Numbered from the stretch's first letter, positions 11,672-23,805 are shown. The stretch: DNA of 64,000 bases from Gari tellinella (GCA_922989275.2 OV277864.1:40795550-40859549); one strand, 5' to 3'. Numbers and translations are program-made. The notes: generated by a model from the sequence alone, not told the origin.

Positions 11672-12209
11672 CACTACATGATGATGTATCTCTAAAGCCG
11701 TCCTTAACCGGGAGAGTTATGTCGGATTTTCGTGCTTTGGTTTTTCTCTCCCTCTCTGTCGTACCCTAAACCCTCCCATGTCTTACAGTTACTCGTGACT
11801 ACAGACTATTCGCTTGAGTACAATTTGACCGTTGCCATAGTGGGCTATTTTTAACACGGGCTTGAATGTTTAATTCTTTCCCGTGTTACTAATAATCCTG
11901 TCAGAGAAGTTTGTTAGATGTTTTACATGTATTTACTTACTGTGCTGGCGGTCGTTTTGATTGTAAGGTTGTGGAACAGGGTTTATATTTTATGTACACT
12001 GTTCGTCTTTATAGGTGAATATAGGAGATAAGTGTGAGGTTGGGCGCCCCTAAACCCAGGTTTAACCCCCCAGTGGTTGTTGATAGATAATTAATTTATA
12101 TTTGATTATTGATTGCTACTGACCGTACCAAGGCGGGCTCCTATATTCACTTAGCTTTATGTTTGTCTTGCGTGTTGTTTTCTATTTAGTGTGTAGATGA
12201 AGGAACGGT
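11672..12209 (+). mobile_element. Probable 3' tail of the RT element
   Basis: Non-coding sequence directly after the RT remnant, ending at the GT microsatellite. Assignment rests on position only; no terminal repeats were found. Confidence 0.35.
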
Positions 12210-12375
12210 ATTGCGTGTGTGTGTGTGTGTGTGTGCGTGTGTGTGTGTGTGTTTGTTATGGTATGGCTGTGTGTGTGTTCTGCTTTAGAGATGGTTGAGT
12301 GTGTGTGTGTGTGTGTGTGTTTGTTATGGTATGGCTGTGTGTGCGTTCTGCTTTAGAGATGGGTGTATTGTTTGT
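12210..12375. repeat. GT microsatellite with a duplicated ~70-bp unit
   Basis: (GT)n runs at 12214-12251 and ~12299-12320 are each followed by TTTGTTATGGTATGGCTG and TCTGCTTTAGAGATGG, so microsatellite plus flank was duplicated. Confidence 0.8.
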
Positions 12376-12589
12376 GTTGCGTTTCCTGCTTGAGTCTTCT
12401 TTCGTATTTATTTGACTCATTTCAAAGGGTTCATTCACTGTCCATCTGAAATGGGTCTACACTGTTTGTAAAAAATGTATAAACTGTTTCCAGCAATGAG
12501 AGTGTTTGCTCTCTAAGACTTGCACATCAAGTAGGTGCTTCATAACTAACTGTTTGAATTTACTGATGTTTGTAATCCGGATCAATTGT

Positions 12590-12800
12590 ATAACTCCAGT
12601 AACAACATTTCGCCTATCGAACTTGACTCGCTTATGCGCTGATTGGTTGTAAAACTGGAAGAGGTCAACAGTCAACGTACCCACAAGTCCCGCGCAATTC
12701 GTAATGACGGATTGAGGACAGTAAGTGTTTCCGGGTGATATTTACACTGCGACTGGTGTTATAATTAGAAGTCGCCGCGGACGACATTGGCTTAATTGTT
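12590..12800 (+). promoter_or_regulatory. Candidate IQGAP promoter region
   Basis: This block is locally richer in CpG than its surroundings (CCCGCGC, GTCGCCGCGGACG) and contains an inverted CCAAT box, CTGATTGG, near 12640 (NF-Y type). It lies 400-600 bp upstream of the IQGAP ATG. No TATA box was identified. Function is inferred from position and composition. Confidence 0.35.
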
Positions 12801-13221
12801 CAGTGTAAGGATATATTCACAGGAATTTTATGTTGTCATGTTCGGATAAGTTTCCACTTTTGGAAAATACGAGTGCATATGAACCAACAGCGGGTATCCA
12901 CATTGTTTACAAATTAGTCAAAACACAGGTTCGCCACAGTAATAGCTAAATGTGTGTTTTCTACTTCTAGTGGTTTTTTGTTCGTGTAGTGTTATTTGTT
13001 TTCTCAAATTAGTTATTAGGGTATGCTGTTTGTGCAGTTACGTGCCAATAAGCCTGTTGACATTTGTTTATTTATATTTAAATTGGTTGACAATATTAAA
13101 GAACTGCTGGCCAGGGAAGTTAATTAAATTGTGAGGCACACTAATTAGTGTATTTCGGTGGATAATGGTTTAAATTCAAAGTTGGATTAGCTTGAGAATC
13201 TGATACGGAAGTAAGCACACA
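12801..13221 (+). other. Probable IQGAP 5' untranslated region
   Basis: No coding signal. An in-frame TGA at 13201-13203 precedes the ATG, so the coding frame cannot extend upstream. The transcription start and any 5'UTR splice are not resolvable. Confidence 0.35.
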
Positions 13222-13360
13222 ATGGCAGATGAGGAGGTGTTAGTTGATGTAAATGGGCATGCTGAGGGTCAAGAGCCCGAGGTCGAGGTGGTCAAGAGGG
13301 CGTCTATCAGTAAAGACTCGCCTCCGCCCACAGCACCGAAACCCAATAGAAGATCAGTTG
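13222..13360 (+). CDS. IQGAP: IQGAP-family scaffold protein, coding exon 1
   Basis: Starts MADEEVLVDVNGH and ends with a proline-rich segment PPPTAPKPNRRSVG. ATG has a good context (A at -3, G at +4), follows an in-frame stop at 13201, and is the first Met. The exon gives 46 codons plus one base, then GTATGT donor at 13361. Joining that base to exon 2 gives a GCC codon and keeps the frame, which is strong support that the two belong together. This N-terminal leader precedes the calponin-homology domain and is poorly conserved between phyla; identity comes from exon 2. IQGAP proteins are cytosolic scaffolds binding actin, calmodulin and Cdc42/Rac. Intron 1 is 21,497 bp. Confidence 0.8.
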
Positions 13361-13401
13361 GTATGTATGAGACGGCGAATAAAAAAAAGAAACAGTCCTA
13401 A

Positions 13402-13621
13402 CCCATTACCCCATAAATACACATTTTAACGCCTTTTATTTATTCCTCCATTGAATAAAATAGTTCCAAATTAAACAGTCAAGAATATGTACCATACAAA
13501 ATGTTTTCTTTAATAGACTTTATTCTAGCAGGTATGAGTTAAAGCAGGTTGTAAGTAAAGCAGAATGTGCCTTTAGAAGTCACCTAATTTCATTACTAGA
13601 AACAGGCTATGGGGTATTGGG
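13402..13621 (-). mobile_element. PalA MITE just inside intron 1
   Basis: TAACCCATTACCCCATAA at left and GGGGTATTGGGTTAA at right. Only one arm of the central palindrome remains (AAAGCAGGTTGTAAGTAAAG near 13543). It starts about 40 bp after the exon 1 donor. Confidence 0.75.
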
Positions 13622-14515
13622 TTAAGTAGTGTTAAGCCGCCACCAAAAACATAAAGTAGCATGCCTCTACTCAAGAAAATGGTTCCACCTTATACAGGAC
13701 TTCATGAATTCTCTTTTCCAGTGCTACTTCATACAATCTTCATTCCGCATATTTACGCTTGGCGAGCATGCACACTCGGAGTCTAAAACAAACCCGACAT
13801 CTACATTTAAGTTAGTTTTCTCCGAGTCTAAGGACTGAGGGTATGCGTAAGACATAAAATACCCGGATGACTGGAAAAGAGAATTAGTATTTTACAGAAC
13901 ATTTTCTATATCCTATCTATATTCGACTAGACTGCAGGTGTAAAAAATTCCAATTTTCTGCTCGTCCTGCATGCTTTTCGTGTCACCTGCTGTATTAGGG
14001 CTTTAATGCAGAGGTGACACTAAGGGACCTCTTTTCCGGCGTCTGTCAGTCCGTCTGTTTGTCACTCTTTTTGCATCACGGCTCACAACTCCTGTTCTAG
14101 TGAAGCTTTTAAGATGAAACTTCATTTATGGAAAGAGCTTGACAAGTGGAAGAGTACTGCACAATGGTCATAACTCTTGTATCGAAATTGTGAGAGTTAT
14201 TCCCCTTTTCAACATTTTCTTACCATGCAAATTTCTTCTTTTTTACTGAAGATTTTTAAGTTAAATTTCTTTTATGGAAAGATAATGTTATACTAATGCC
14301 TGCTGGCAGGTGACACAAGTGTTCCGAGGAACCCAACTATTTTTTGCTTCTTTGTCTAATGTGCAGCCCAGCAAGTACATTTTTGATGGTTTCAAATCTT
14401 TGATTTGAATCCGTCTATAGTCAGCGTCAACAGAGACTTTAAAAGCTTTTAAGGTCTCTGGCGTCAAGTTTCCAAAACATTGACTCAGTCCTTATCCGCT
14501 CAAGAAAACCGGTGG
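13622..14515. other. Unassigned intron sequence
   Basis: No gene. AAAAGCTTTTAAGGTCTCTG and nearby text form a weak inverted pair near 14420-14460. Otherwise nothing recognised. Confidence 0.4.
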
Positions 14516-15599
14516 AACGAATTACCCAAAACCCCACAAACCCCACAAACCCCGGAATTACCCAAAACCCCATCTGAAATCTACTGTATGGGTAGTTTAC
14601 AGCCTCAAACCTTGAAATATCTATAAATTATGTTATTATAAGGTGAAATAAGTTCAGATTATACAAAAAAAAATAAATTGAAAAAATATTTTTGAAAAAA
14701 TTAATTGAAAAAAAAAAAGATTTTTTTTTTCATTTTTTTTTATCCCTCTTAGAAAGGGTTAAATCATACGAAATGGACGTGATAATGTAGAAATACAAAC
14801 ATTACCTTCGTAGCACATTTTATATGTCCGTGTACATCCCATTCAAACGAGATCAGCACCGGTCGAAGTTAATCCACCACAACCCCATTTATTTTCACAT
14901 CTCGACCACAAAGCCCGCCTACAACTCTTTATAAATGTTTTGTCAAGCAACACACACTAAACAATTTAAGACTTTCTTCACCGGTAACATTTGACAATCT
15001 TTGAAAACTGCCGATTCTTGCCTGATCCGCACCGGCCCTAGTTATTCCATCACAAACCTCATTTATTTCCACATCTCGATAAAAAAAACCTCTAGAAGTC
15101 TTTATTAATGTGTTGTCAAGCACCACACACCAAAACATTATTGAATTTCGAATCCTGAACCCTATGACAGTCTTTAATAGCATTTATCATGACAGTGTGT
15201 GCATTTTAACTCTTTGAACACTCGTCACGTATATATTTGTCCTTTGTAAACAGTGCACTTGTTGAAAGTACACTTGACACCAAGTAAAACGGGTAGACCC
15301 AGATCAAAGGGCCCTAAATATCTCACTATGTGATTTGGATCTACATTGTTGTGATATATCGTTCATAGTCTCATGAATTTTTTACAGAGTCTAGACAGAG
15401 AGAGAGAAGAGATAAAATAGAGAGAGGGTCCGAGACATAGAAAAAGAGAGATATGACAAAGGTAAGAGAAATATAGCAAAGAGAATGAAGGCTCTTCTTT
15501 CTTTTTCTAGTTTCTGTCATCCTCGTCATATCTCTGTCTCTCTGTCTCTGCCTCTATTCTCACTCTCTTTTCTCCAGCTCTTTCGCACTCTCTGTCTTG

Positions 15600-15614
15600 C
15601 GAGAGAGAAAGAGC

Positions 15615-15660
<46 letters not shown>
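15600..15660. repeat. AG microsatellite
   Basis: GAGAGA run inside arm A; arm B carries the corresponding CT run near 26700-26740. It creates a spurious arginine/glutamate ORF at 15485-15760. Confidence 0.9.
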
Positions 15661-15661
<1 letters not shown>

Positions 15662-15833
15662 TCAGAACAAATTCAACTCGCGAGCCGCAGGATAAGGGTT
15701 AATTGCAACATCAGGTTCACTGATCGTTATCTACATCTAACAACTACCCAGCTGTGTTAATTGGTTTGCAATGAACATTCTCTGTATGGGTGTGTGTATT
15801 GATACCAATTATCACAGTAGGGGACCACTACCT

Positions 15834-16121
15834 AGGTGTACACCCAGCAGGCACACAACGTCGTAACGTTGATCAACCTGATTTCAACCATGGACGACCA
15901 TCCATCGGTAGCCAATTTACTGCCAACGTTGAATCAACGTTGAATCAACGTTTATAATGGTCGTAGATAAAAAATTAAAAAATACTGAAATTGAAATTTC
16001 TGATTAATTATATCGCAGTGTTTAATGTCTAACCACGTCAACTATGATTTATCGTTAAAATAAATTCAATTTGGAAAATCTAATGACAACGTTGAATCAA
16101 CGTTGATAATGGTCGCAGTTG
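15834..16121 (+). mobile_element. ~290-bp insertion in arm A with AACGTTGA repeats
   Basis: Arm B is continuous from CACAGTAGGGAACC to CAGGGGCGAAG (reverse complement of 26520-26550), whereas arm A has ~290 bp between them. The insert carries GTTGAATCAACGTT units near 15929, 15941 and 16089. Its ends are approximate. Confidence 0.6.
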
Positions 16122-16828
16122 CCAGGGGCGAAGCTTCTCATGAAAATATAACACTCTTCACGAAATGGATTAAATTCAATCGTATACTGAAAAACACAGT
16201 AACTCTATAAATTTATGCGTATAAGCCACTTAAAAAAGTGGATTTGAAAAGTGGCGTGATGATGCAATTTTCGTCCCTTTAAGATGATTCTAGCCTGATC
16301 CACACCGGCCATAGTTATTCCACCACAATCTCTATTTATTGCCACATCTCGATTAAAAAAAAAAAGACTTCTCAAATCTTTATTCATGTTTTGTCAACCA
16401 CCACACCCTAAAACATTAATGAATTTCGTATCCGGAACACTGTGGACAGTCTTTGAAAAATAGCAGTTTACTACGATTTCATTCATCCTCTATAATCCGA
16501 AACATTAGGTGCCGTGTGTCCTTTGAAAACAGTGCACTTGTTGAAAGTACATTTGACACCAAGTAAAACATGTAGACCCATTTCAAGGGGCCCGTAACTG
16601 ATGAAAGCGTAAGTATGTGCTCGAGTCACGCATTCATATTTCTGTAAACAGTGTACTTGTTGAAAGTACACTTGTACAAAGAAAATAAAACAAATGTCGT
16701 AGTAACATCACCAAAGTTCGGAATGAGATACAGTACAGGTATCAACTAATTATGCTTGGTCGGCGTCTTCTTCCTCACAAAATTCGATCAAATGTGCGCT
16801 GGAAATCACAATCTCCTGACTACATTCT

Positions 16829-16880
16829 TTCTGTCTGTCTGTCTGTCTGTCCGTCCGTCCGTCCGTCTGTCTGTCTGCCT
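16829..16880. repeat. GTCT/GTCC tetranucleotide microsatellite
   Basis: (CTGT)n grading into (CCGT)n and back. Confidence 0.9.
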
Positions 16881-18057
16881 GCCTTTTTCAAGTATCAGCG
16901 ACATGAATCAGATCAGAATCTCATTCAAGAGCTCTCTATTCTAGATCTGCACTATTAGTAGCAAATAGTGCAGAAAACAAGCATAAAAAGCCCCCAAAGT
17001 ATGGCGTCAAGACGGTACGTAATAATCAGTAATTGGTGACCTATTAACAACAGCCGTGCTTTACCGCGACATAGGACACTGCGCGCCGTTACATAAGCAG
17101 CGATATCACAAATGGCTTTCGCTCTGCGGGATACCAATTGCAATGTATATTGTACCCGCACACTATATATGCACCCAGCACCATAAATCACATGGTTTTT
17201 ACAGGCAAGGTACAAAAGAGATCAGATTTTATATGAATAGCTTGAACCCAGCTCAGCCGCAGTGTAACTTAACGCTTACCGTTCTAAGGGCGACATGGGC
17301 AATATTTGCAAACAGATTGGCTCCAGATCAGACGCCGCGTTGTCGTGGTTTATAGCGACTTGGCTTACAGTTGCACAAGCTTGTATCTAGACCAGCGGAA
17401 CAGAGACCACGTAACACGGCGTCTGATTTGGAATATGTTATCAAGTTTAATTAAGATCCTAAATTAGATTTTGCTGCTTCCGACCCGAAATATTTTAAGC
17501 ATACGACATTTCAGAATGATAAGGTTTGAAACGAAACTGAACTCCAACCTGTTTGCTACTTTATTACTTTAGTCATATAACTCGAACATATTCAACAATA
17601 GAGACGAGTATATTTGTTATGTGTAAAGAATAAACCATTAAAGATTACAAAGTGAAAAAGTCTAGAGTCGACCGATCAGGGTCTGCACTGTTAGTCATTA
17701 ACAGCAACCCATAAAAGTCATCAATGTAAACGCATTAATTGGAAACTGGTGTAAAGGGGCGATTTGGGTAAGTTTTAATTGAGAAATAGTATCAGAGTAT
17801 ACATTGTTTGCTAGGACATTTTTTTATTCTGAAATACATGTAGATAAAATTCCACGTTTTCAAATACATTGTATTCTACTTTTGAGTAAATGATTTGATT
17901 AATATTCCTAAAAGGAGGGGCTTTACTTGAAAATGCGATGAGCTAAGGATTAATGGCTGACCAGGGTCTAAGGTGCTTGTTAGGGCTTCTATGTGTTATG
18001 GAAGCTACGATAGACATATAGATACTTGATCATTATCATACCTGCATGTTGTTTTAA

Positions 18058-18232
18058 CCCTTTACTCCATAGATATGTATCATAATTAATTTTTTCTGTT
18101 CTCTAGTAGATGGTATCTTGAAGCGGGCTAAAGTAAAACAGAACGCACATTTGGGCTCACTATGCTTTACTTTCAACCTGGTTTAAGTGGTCACCTCTCT
18201 TCAATACTAGAATTATACCATTAGTTAAAGGG
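18058..18232 (-). mobile_element. PalA MITE, diverged
   Basis: TTAACCCTTTACTCCATAG at left and TTAAAGGGTTTAA at right, with AAGCGGGCTAAAGTAAAAC and CTTTACTTTCAACCTGG as the eroded palindrome. Confidence 0.6.
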
Positions 18233-19323
18233 TTTAAAATATCCGTGGTATCTCTTTTGATATATAATTTCAGTGGTCTAGATCTTTCCTACTTGTTAAA
18301 ACGTCGTTTTATTATTGCCTATATCTATAGAATATTCATGTGTAAATAACAAATCTTGAATATTCAGTATGACACTAATGTATAATTAATTTCAGTTTGA
18401 TCTTTAAAATTCTCTAAGTAAACGCAGTAGTCCCTGTGTAGAGCTCCTACAGGTACTGTATTGTCTTTTCTAGACCCACTCTGTTTACAAAGGTTTGAAA
18501 ATACTGATTTTGTTCCCTTCTCACATAATGCGTGTTGTATATATGTTAATTTTGTTTGTGGACCATATTGAAAATTGGTTTGTTTGTTTGTTTCCAAATA
18601 TGTAATCCACATGAAATAAAGTCGTTATTATTATTATTATTATTATTATTATCATAAGGGCTAATATGGGTTTGGTTATAATATTAGATTTTTTTTATCC
18701 GAGCCCAGTCCAATATTTCACAATTGTTCTTTAGAAAAGGCGATTTAAACAAAGATGTGAAGAAGATTGCTACTATACTTGAAATATATCGATAATTCTA
18801 ATATACCCAATTAAGATATTGGACGTTAACTTGATAACAAAATGATCAAGTAAATAGTGTGTTAAAATAATAAACTATCAATCTGGATCAAACCCGTTTA
18901 CAACTGCCAGGTAAAGCCTGTCGTAAAACACAGGTCTACCATATCGCACATCACAAAGGAATATGACATTACGCAACCGAACACAGAAGCCGCACTAGCC
19001 TAATAAAACTCTCCCAGCATAACCGATTGTCTATGAAGTGCATATTTGGGAACTGTTCGCCACAGGGATCCCGCCTTAATAAAATCTCAAAGCTACCCGT
19101 GTTGCTTGAACATGCGTTTTTGACTTCTGTGCCCGCATGCTGCTTTTGTTACAGGTCTACATACATTTTAAGCAAAATAATAAAATGAAGAAAAAAAAGC
19201 ACCTGGTTTGGTCGAAGACTTTGGATTAACCCTTTCAACATTGGTCACCAGTATTGATGACTATTGCAAACAGTTTAAATATCCAGATCAGGTTGCAAAA
19301 AGGTATACCCCTAGAAATATATT

Positions 19324-19324
<1 letters not shown>
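18233..19324. other. Unassigned intron sequence
   Basis: Only an ATT microsatellite at 18625-18652 stands out. Confidence 0.4.

Positions 19325-19356
<32 letters not shown>
19325..19356. repeat. Poly-C tract (32)
   Basis: Uninterrupted C run; gives artefactual polyproline ORFs in overlapping frames. Confidence 0.95.
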
Positions 19357-19357
<1 letters not shown>

Positions 19358-19754
19358 CTTTCCCTTTTCTCCGCGCAAGGAGCTAAGGATGCCTCTACAC
19401 AGCCATAAGAATTCTGAATTCATGCAGACGATGGTGTGAAACATAGGTTACTTCACAAAGCAGTGTGAAAATCATGGTGAATCAAGGTTGAGCTTTACTT
19501 TCATCATTCATTAACCAGTCACTTGCAATATTTTTGGATAATGACTATTTATTGAAGGTTTGGTATGTAAGGTAGACTGAAACAGTTGATATGTAAAAAG
19601 AGAGACCAGTCTATGGTTTAACTTAAGATGACAGCTGAAAATGCAGGATAAATGTAATTCAAGAAAAAAATAATGCAGAAAGCTTCTCCGCGTTATGTTA
19701 TCACACATATCTTAAGTGACAGTATCCATGCAAAGTTTCTAAATGGTCCTTTAA

Positions 19755-19980
19755 CCCTTTTCTCCATAGCCAGTTTCTAGTATTCTACAGGCTTAACAAA
19801 GGCTGAAAGTAAAGCAGAATGCACCTTATAGACACATTCTGCTTTTCTTTCAGCATCTGATAGAACATAGAAAATACTTCTTATGATACATAATTATCCA
19901 TGACTGTAGATATTGGAACTATTTTCTTCAGTGTTGGAATAAATTAAATGTGTACAATTGAGTATCTATGGAGTAAATAG
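19755..19980 (+). mobile_element. PalA MITE
   Basis: Left end TTAACCCTTTTCTCCATAG at 19751. Palindrome AGGCTGAAAGTAAAGCAGAA against ATTCTGCTTTTCTTTCAG. The right end has decayed. Confidence 0.65.
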
Positions 19981-20082
19981 TTATAACAAGTTTGACTGTA
20001 TGAAATTGAGAAAAGTTGGTCAAAAGCTGTTTGAGATTGACATTGGTAGAAACATAAGGATTTCGGTGTCCTTAGACCTATA

Positions 20083-20324
20083 ACTGACTCTTTGCATGCT
20101 GGGTATATTTCCCGTCTGCAACAAGTGTTGTCTGCTAACTTTCTAAACATCGAAGTTTCTAAATTTCTCTTCCAAACAATATCAATATCTTCCAAACAAT
20201 ATCAAAGTGTCAAATAATTTTGATCCTGTTCAGATGTCGCATAATGCGGCATCTTACCAGTATTCAAACTCTTTGCAAAAGTCTATATCAAGGTCTTTTA
20301 CTGCTACATGTAGCATGCGAAGAG
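20083..20324 (+). mobile_element. PalF element, copy 1
   Basis: ACTCTTTGCATGCTG at left is the inverse of AGCATGCGAAGAGT at right, followed by TTAA (20325-20328). The core has CAGATGTCGCATAATGCGGC, a decayed palindrome. CTTCCAAACAATATCAA is duplicated inside. Confidence 0.6.
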
Positions 20325-20521
20325 TTAATTCTATACGATGTATATAGATGTTTCATAAACATCAGTTGACAGAACTCGATCATTGAAATTTCATTCTAAA
20401 TATTTAATTTTAGAATTATAATAAGCAACATATTCAACCCTAGAAACGAGGGTAGAGCTACTAATTATTTAAAAATGGCATACCTGTGAAAAGAAACTAT
20501 GTCCAATGCAAACAGTGTAGA

Positions 20522-20710
20522 CAGTAAAACATTTCTTTTACGACCACTAAAGATATTTAATGCAGGTGGTTGCTTTAAGCAAAGTGGAAGTAAAACTCCT
20601 TCATTCGTTTTCTGTTTTACTTTCACATTGCTTTAAGCTGTCACCCTGTCTCTTATTAAAAGTATTGGTCTTCTACATATATTAGTGGTCGCAATAGAGA
20701 GGTTTTACTG
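20522..20710 (+). mobile_element. PalB MITE
   Basis: CAGTAAAAC near 20522 and GAGAGGTTTTACTG at 20697-20710, then TA. The core pairs GCTTTAAGCAAAGTGG with CACATTGCTTTAAGC. TA-flanked CAGT ends suggest Tc1/mariner-type mobilisation. Confidence 0.65.
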
Positions 20711-20815
20711 TAGTCATAAATGGACCAAACTTAATTCGAAAATGAAATTATTCATTAAAGGTTTCAGCAGGGCTGCCATTTCTCCGGATTTTTCCTAAAT
20801 CTTCGAATTTTTTTC

Positions 20816-20920
20816 TAGTACATGATAGCTTAAAGTAGGCCGAAAGTTAAGCTGCTTTACTTCCAGTCTGCTTTAAGTAGTCACGTGCCAACAAAACTAG
20901 AAATAGGATATGGGGTAAAG
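20816..20920 (-). mobile_element. PalA fragment
   Basis: GATAGCTTAAAGTAGGCCG, TTTACTTCCAGTCTGC and GGATATGGGGTAAAGG. Confidence 0.55.
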
Positions 20921-21194
20921 GTACGATTCTAGTAGTATCAGTCATGGAAGGTACAAAAAGATTCAGAGGACAGTGGACAGCAAGCTGGGTGCGAAGCTAC
21001 GACGTGATTTTATCCATCTGGAAAAGGATGTGGGTTCTAGTATGTTCCGCAAAGATGGTGTGCATCTCAATGATACAGGGAACACTCGAGTGCTGCATGT
21101 CCTACGGAAAGTCCTGAGGTCGGTGACGTCAGCCTGAAAAAAGGCCCTTTTCAGGGCCAAACATTTAACCAGAAAGATATCTGAAAGAGTCTAA

Positions 21195-21215
21195 CCCCCC
21201 CCCCCCCCCCCCCCC
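21195..21215. repeat. Poly-C tract (21)
   Basis: Uninterrupted C run. Confidence 0.95.
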
Positions 21216-21799
21216 AACACTAACACACCTCCATCGACCCCCTCCCCCTTCAACAAAAAGGGCATGAAACTAAGCCCATCAAAATAGCCTTTTCCCAATC
21301 TGGGAGATCTGGGAGCATAAAAAGCAAATAAAGCTCAAACCTGACTCAGCTTCAGGTCTTGATGCATATAACATTTGGGTAAAGTTATTAATATCCTGCA
21401 AATAGTTTTCCGAGAAAACTACGGACAAGCTTTCAGTTATAGCATATTTGAGTACATCAAGGGCAGGTAACTCTGTAACGAAAAATCGAATGAACCTCAA
21501 ACTCGACTCAGGTCCAGATCTTTATGCATATAACATTTGTGTGAGACTCATCAATATCACTCAATAAATTTACCGGAAAACTCCGGACAAACAAAATGTG
21601 GACGGACGAACGAACGGACGGACAGGGCCACGCAAATAAAAGTAAGTAAATATTTTATTATTGTGACATGTGCATAAAGCATAATGTTATAAACTAAGTA
21701 TACAGTTTAAACACAATCAATTTGCATCCGGTCTAAAGTCACCACATTTTAAACATAAATGTCTTGCGTATCTTTATATAAATTCAAATAGTTTATATA
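21216..21799. other. Unassigned, with an internal ~200-bp duplication
   Basis: GCATATAACATTTG and the phrase TCAGGTC-T-GATGCATATAA recur near 21350 and 21510, followed by TTTTCCGAGAAAACT / TTACCGGAAAACTCC, so two tandem units are likely. Confidence 0.4.
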
Positions 21800-22065
21800 G
21801 TTAACATGATACAGTGGTGAAAAACGAAACGAACTGCAAACGCATTGCAATCACAGATCACCGCAAACGTCGTCGATTCTTTTCGACGAGTGTCAATCAG
21901 ACGAAAATTCGCTTCATTAAGTGTCAGCCGATTTGGAACCTGATCAGACGCCGAGTAACTCAGCGTGTAATCTGGATCCAAACTGCTACGCTTGGCATCT
22001 TCAAACGGACCACAAACTCGTCCTTCGGAAAAGGATAACGATATCCCATGTAACAAGCACTTTCA
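21800..22065 (+). mobile_element. PalE-related element, unit 1
   Basis: Shares GCGATTTGGAACCTGATCA-type text, ACGCCGAGT, CATCTGGATCC-type text and CTTCAAACGGACCACAA with the next unit. The core is a weak version of the PalE palindrome. Confidence 0.55.
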
Positions 22066-22204
22066 TTTTCTCAGAAAAAGCTTATGTGAATACATTGTAT
22101 ATCAATGATATGGTTGTCATTGAAACAGACTGATTTCAATAAACACAAATTAAAAAATGCATAATTACCAACAATGTTAAATACTTATCTTTCCGGATCA
22201 AATT

Positions 22205-22460
22205 AAACGAAACGTAAACGCAATTAGCAATAAAATATGAAAATCACAGTTCATTGCAGACGTCGACAATTCGCTTCATAAAGTGTCCGGCGATTTGGAA
22301 CCTGATCAAACGCCGAGTGACTCGGTGTCTCATCTGGATCCTTATTGTCTGCGCTTGGCACCTTCAAACGGACCACAAGCCCATATTTTGGGCACAGAAT
22401 TATACACTTTTGTATAATTCCGTGTTTTGGGAAAGGATAAGGATTTCCCATGCAACAAGA
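22205..22460 (+). mobile_element. PalE-related element, unit 2
   Basis: Direct repeat of the preceding unit, but with a 40-bp hairpin-bearing insertion at 22388-22430 where unit 1 reads straight from GACCACAA to GGAAAAGG. Confidence 0.55.
22393..22427. repeat. 35-bp mobile hairpin, copy 2
   Basis: Near-identical to 5175-5209. It is absent from the otherwise homologous unit at 21800-22065. Confidence 0.6.
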
Positions 22461-23054
22461 ACGTACATTTTAGAGGTGGGCGTATATAAAAGCGTGTTCC
22501 GGCTCAAACACCATGCTTTTTGACATTTGACCCTAATCCAAACTGTTTTCAATTGTAAATCACAGGGAGGTGGTAGCATTATTATTTTAAGGTATGCTTA
22601 GCTATATATGCATATATACACAACATTAAAATATGTTTAGACATGTCTACAGCCTGCAAATGAGAGCTTTGCGACGACATGTACAAACAGTGTGGATCCA
22701 GAGATAACACCAAGTGACTTCCATCTGAAAAGTATCTGCACACCATCCAAAAGGTTATTAATGACATACAGTCACCAGTTCCAAGCACATAAATACCAGC
22801 AAAATTTACAATCTGAAAGTCCAAATCAAACACCCGGTAAATCGGCAGGTTGGAGGTAAAGCATAGTTCTAATCTTCTTCAAGGCGCATTCTGCTATACT
22901 TTCAACGGTAAATGTGGAAAAAAGAAAAGAAATTTACTGACCAGTTACAACTAAGTATATATGTGTATGATCGGAATAGGCAGATGTTATTGCAGTCAGT
23001 TTTGAACCTGATCATTTCCAAAGCAGCTTTAATGACTGTTCCATTATTGTTGGC
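22461..23054. other. Unassigned intron sequence
   Basis: A PalA-like scrap (GCGCATTCTGCTATACTTTC) lies near 22884. No gene seen. Confidence 0.4.
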
Positions 23055-23680
23055 AAAATCGCATATATATTGTCCTTTTGTTGAATATGTTCGAGTTATA
23101 TGACTATTTAAGTAATATAGTAGCAAACAGTTTGGATTTCAGTTTTGTTTCAATCATTATCATTCTGAAATGTCGTATGCTTAAAATAGTTCGTCTTCGG
23201 AAGCAGCAATATTATATTTCGGATCTTAAATAAACTTATAACATATTCCAAATCAGACGCCACGTTACGTGGTCTCTAGTCCGCTGGTCTAGATACAACT
23301 GTCAAGCCTGTGCAATTGTTAGCCAAGTCGCTATAAGCCACGACAACGCGGCGTCTGATCTGGAGCCAAGCTGTTTGCAAACATTGCCCATGTCGCCCTT
23401 AGGACGGTAAGCGTTACGTTACACTGCGGCTGATCTGGATACAAGCTATTCATATAAAATCTTATTTCTTATGTACCTCGCCTGTAAAAACCTTGTGCTT
23501 TATGGTGCTGGGTGCAAATATGGTATGCAGGGACAATATACATTGCGATTGGTATCCCGCAGTGCGAAAGCCATTTATGATAGCACTGCTTATGTAACGG
23601 CGCGCAGATAGTGCAGACCTAGAATAGAGGGCTCTTGAATGAGATTCTGATCTGATTCTACACTGTTCTATTCAGATAAA
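23055..23680 (-). repeat. Inverted duplication, arm B segment 1
   Basis: Reverse complement of about 16900-17620 in arm A: TTGAATATGTTCGAGTTATA, GTCTGATCTGGAGCCAAGC, ATGTCGCCCTTAGGACGG, GATTGGTATCCCGCAG. Confidence 0.75.
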
Positions 23681-23805
23681 TGCACTAAAATAATATTATG
23701 ACATAGACGAGTCTACCTCGCTAAAAGCCATACGAAAATATGGTGAAGGATGTAGTAAGGCAGCTAAGTGGGGAGATTGTGGCAGACATTGTAGACCCAG
23801 GTAAA
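23681..23805 (+). repeat. Direct repeat, copy 1
   Basis: AATAATATTATGACATAGAC through CTAAGTGGGGAGATTGTGG recurs at 25728-25836. Confidence 0.75.

Larger units (their letters stand above)
14516..17801 (+). repeat. Inverted duplication, arm A
   Basis: This stretch matches the reverse complement of 24372-27872. Landmarks in order are ACCCCACAAACCCC (14535), GTGCACTTGTTGAAAGTACA (15253), an AG microsatellite (15600-15658), GCGTATAAGCCACTT (16218), GTCGTAGTAACATCACC (16697) and CCAATTGCAATGTATATTG (17136). It ends in CAGTTTCCAATTAATG-type sequence (inverse) near 17735. No long ORF; it may be a non-autonomous element or a segmental inversion-duplication. Confidence 0.8.

Noticed and set aside
15485..15760. 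91-residue ORF rich in Arg/Glu
   Set aside because: AG microsatellite inside arm A; arm B equivalent is not conserved as a frame.
19208..19439. Two overlapping ORFs with polyproline
   Set aside because: Produced by the 32-base C run; no other coding signal.
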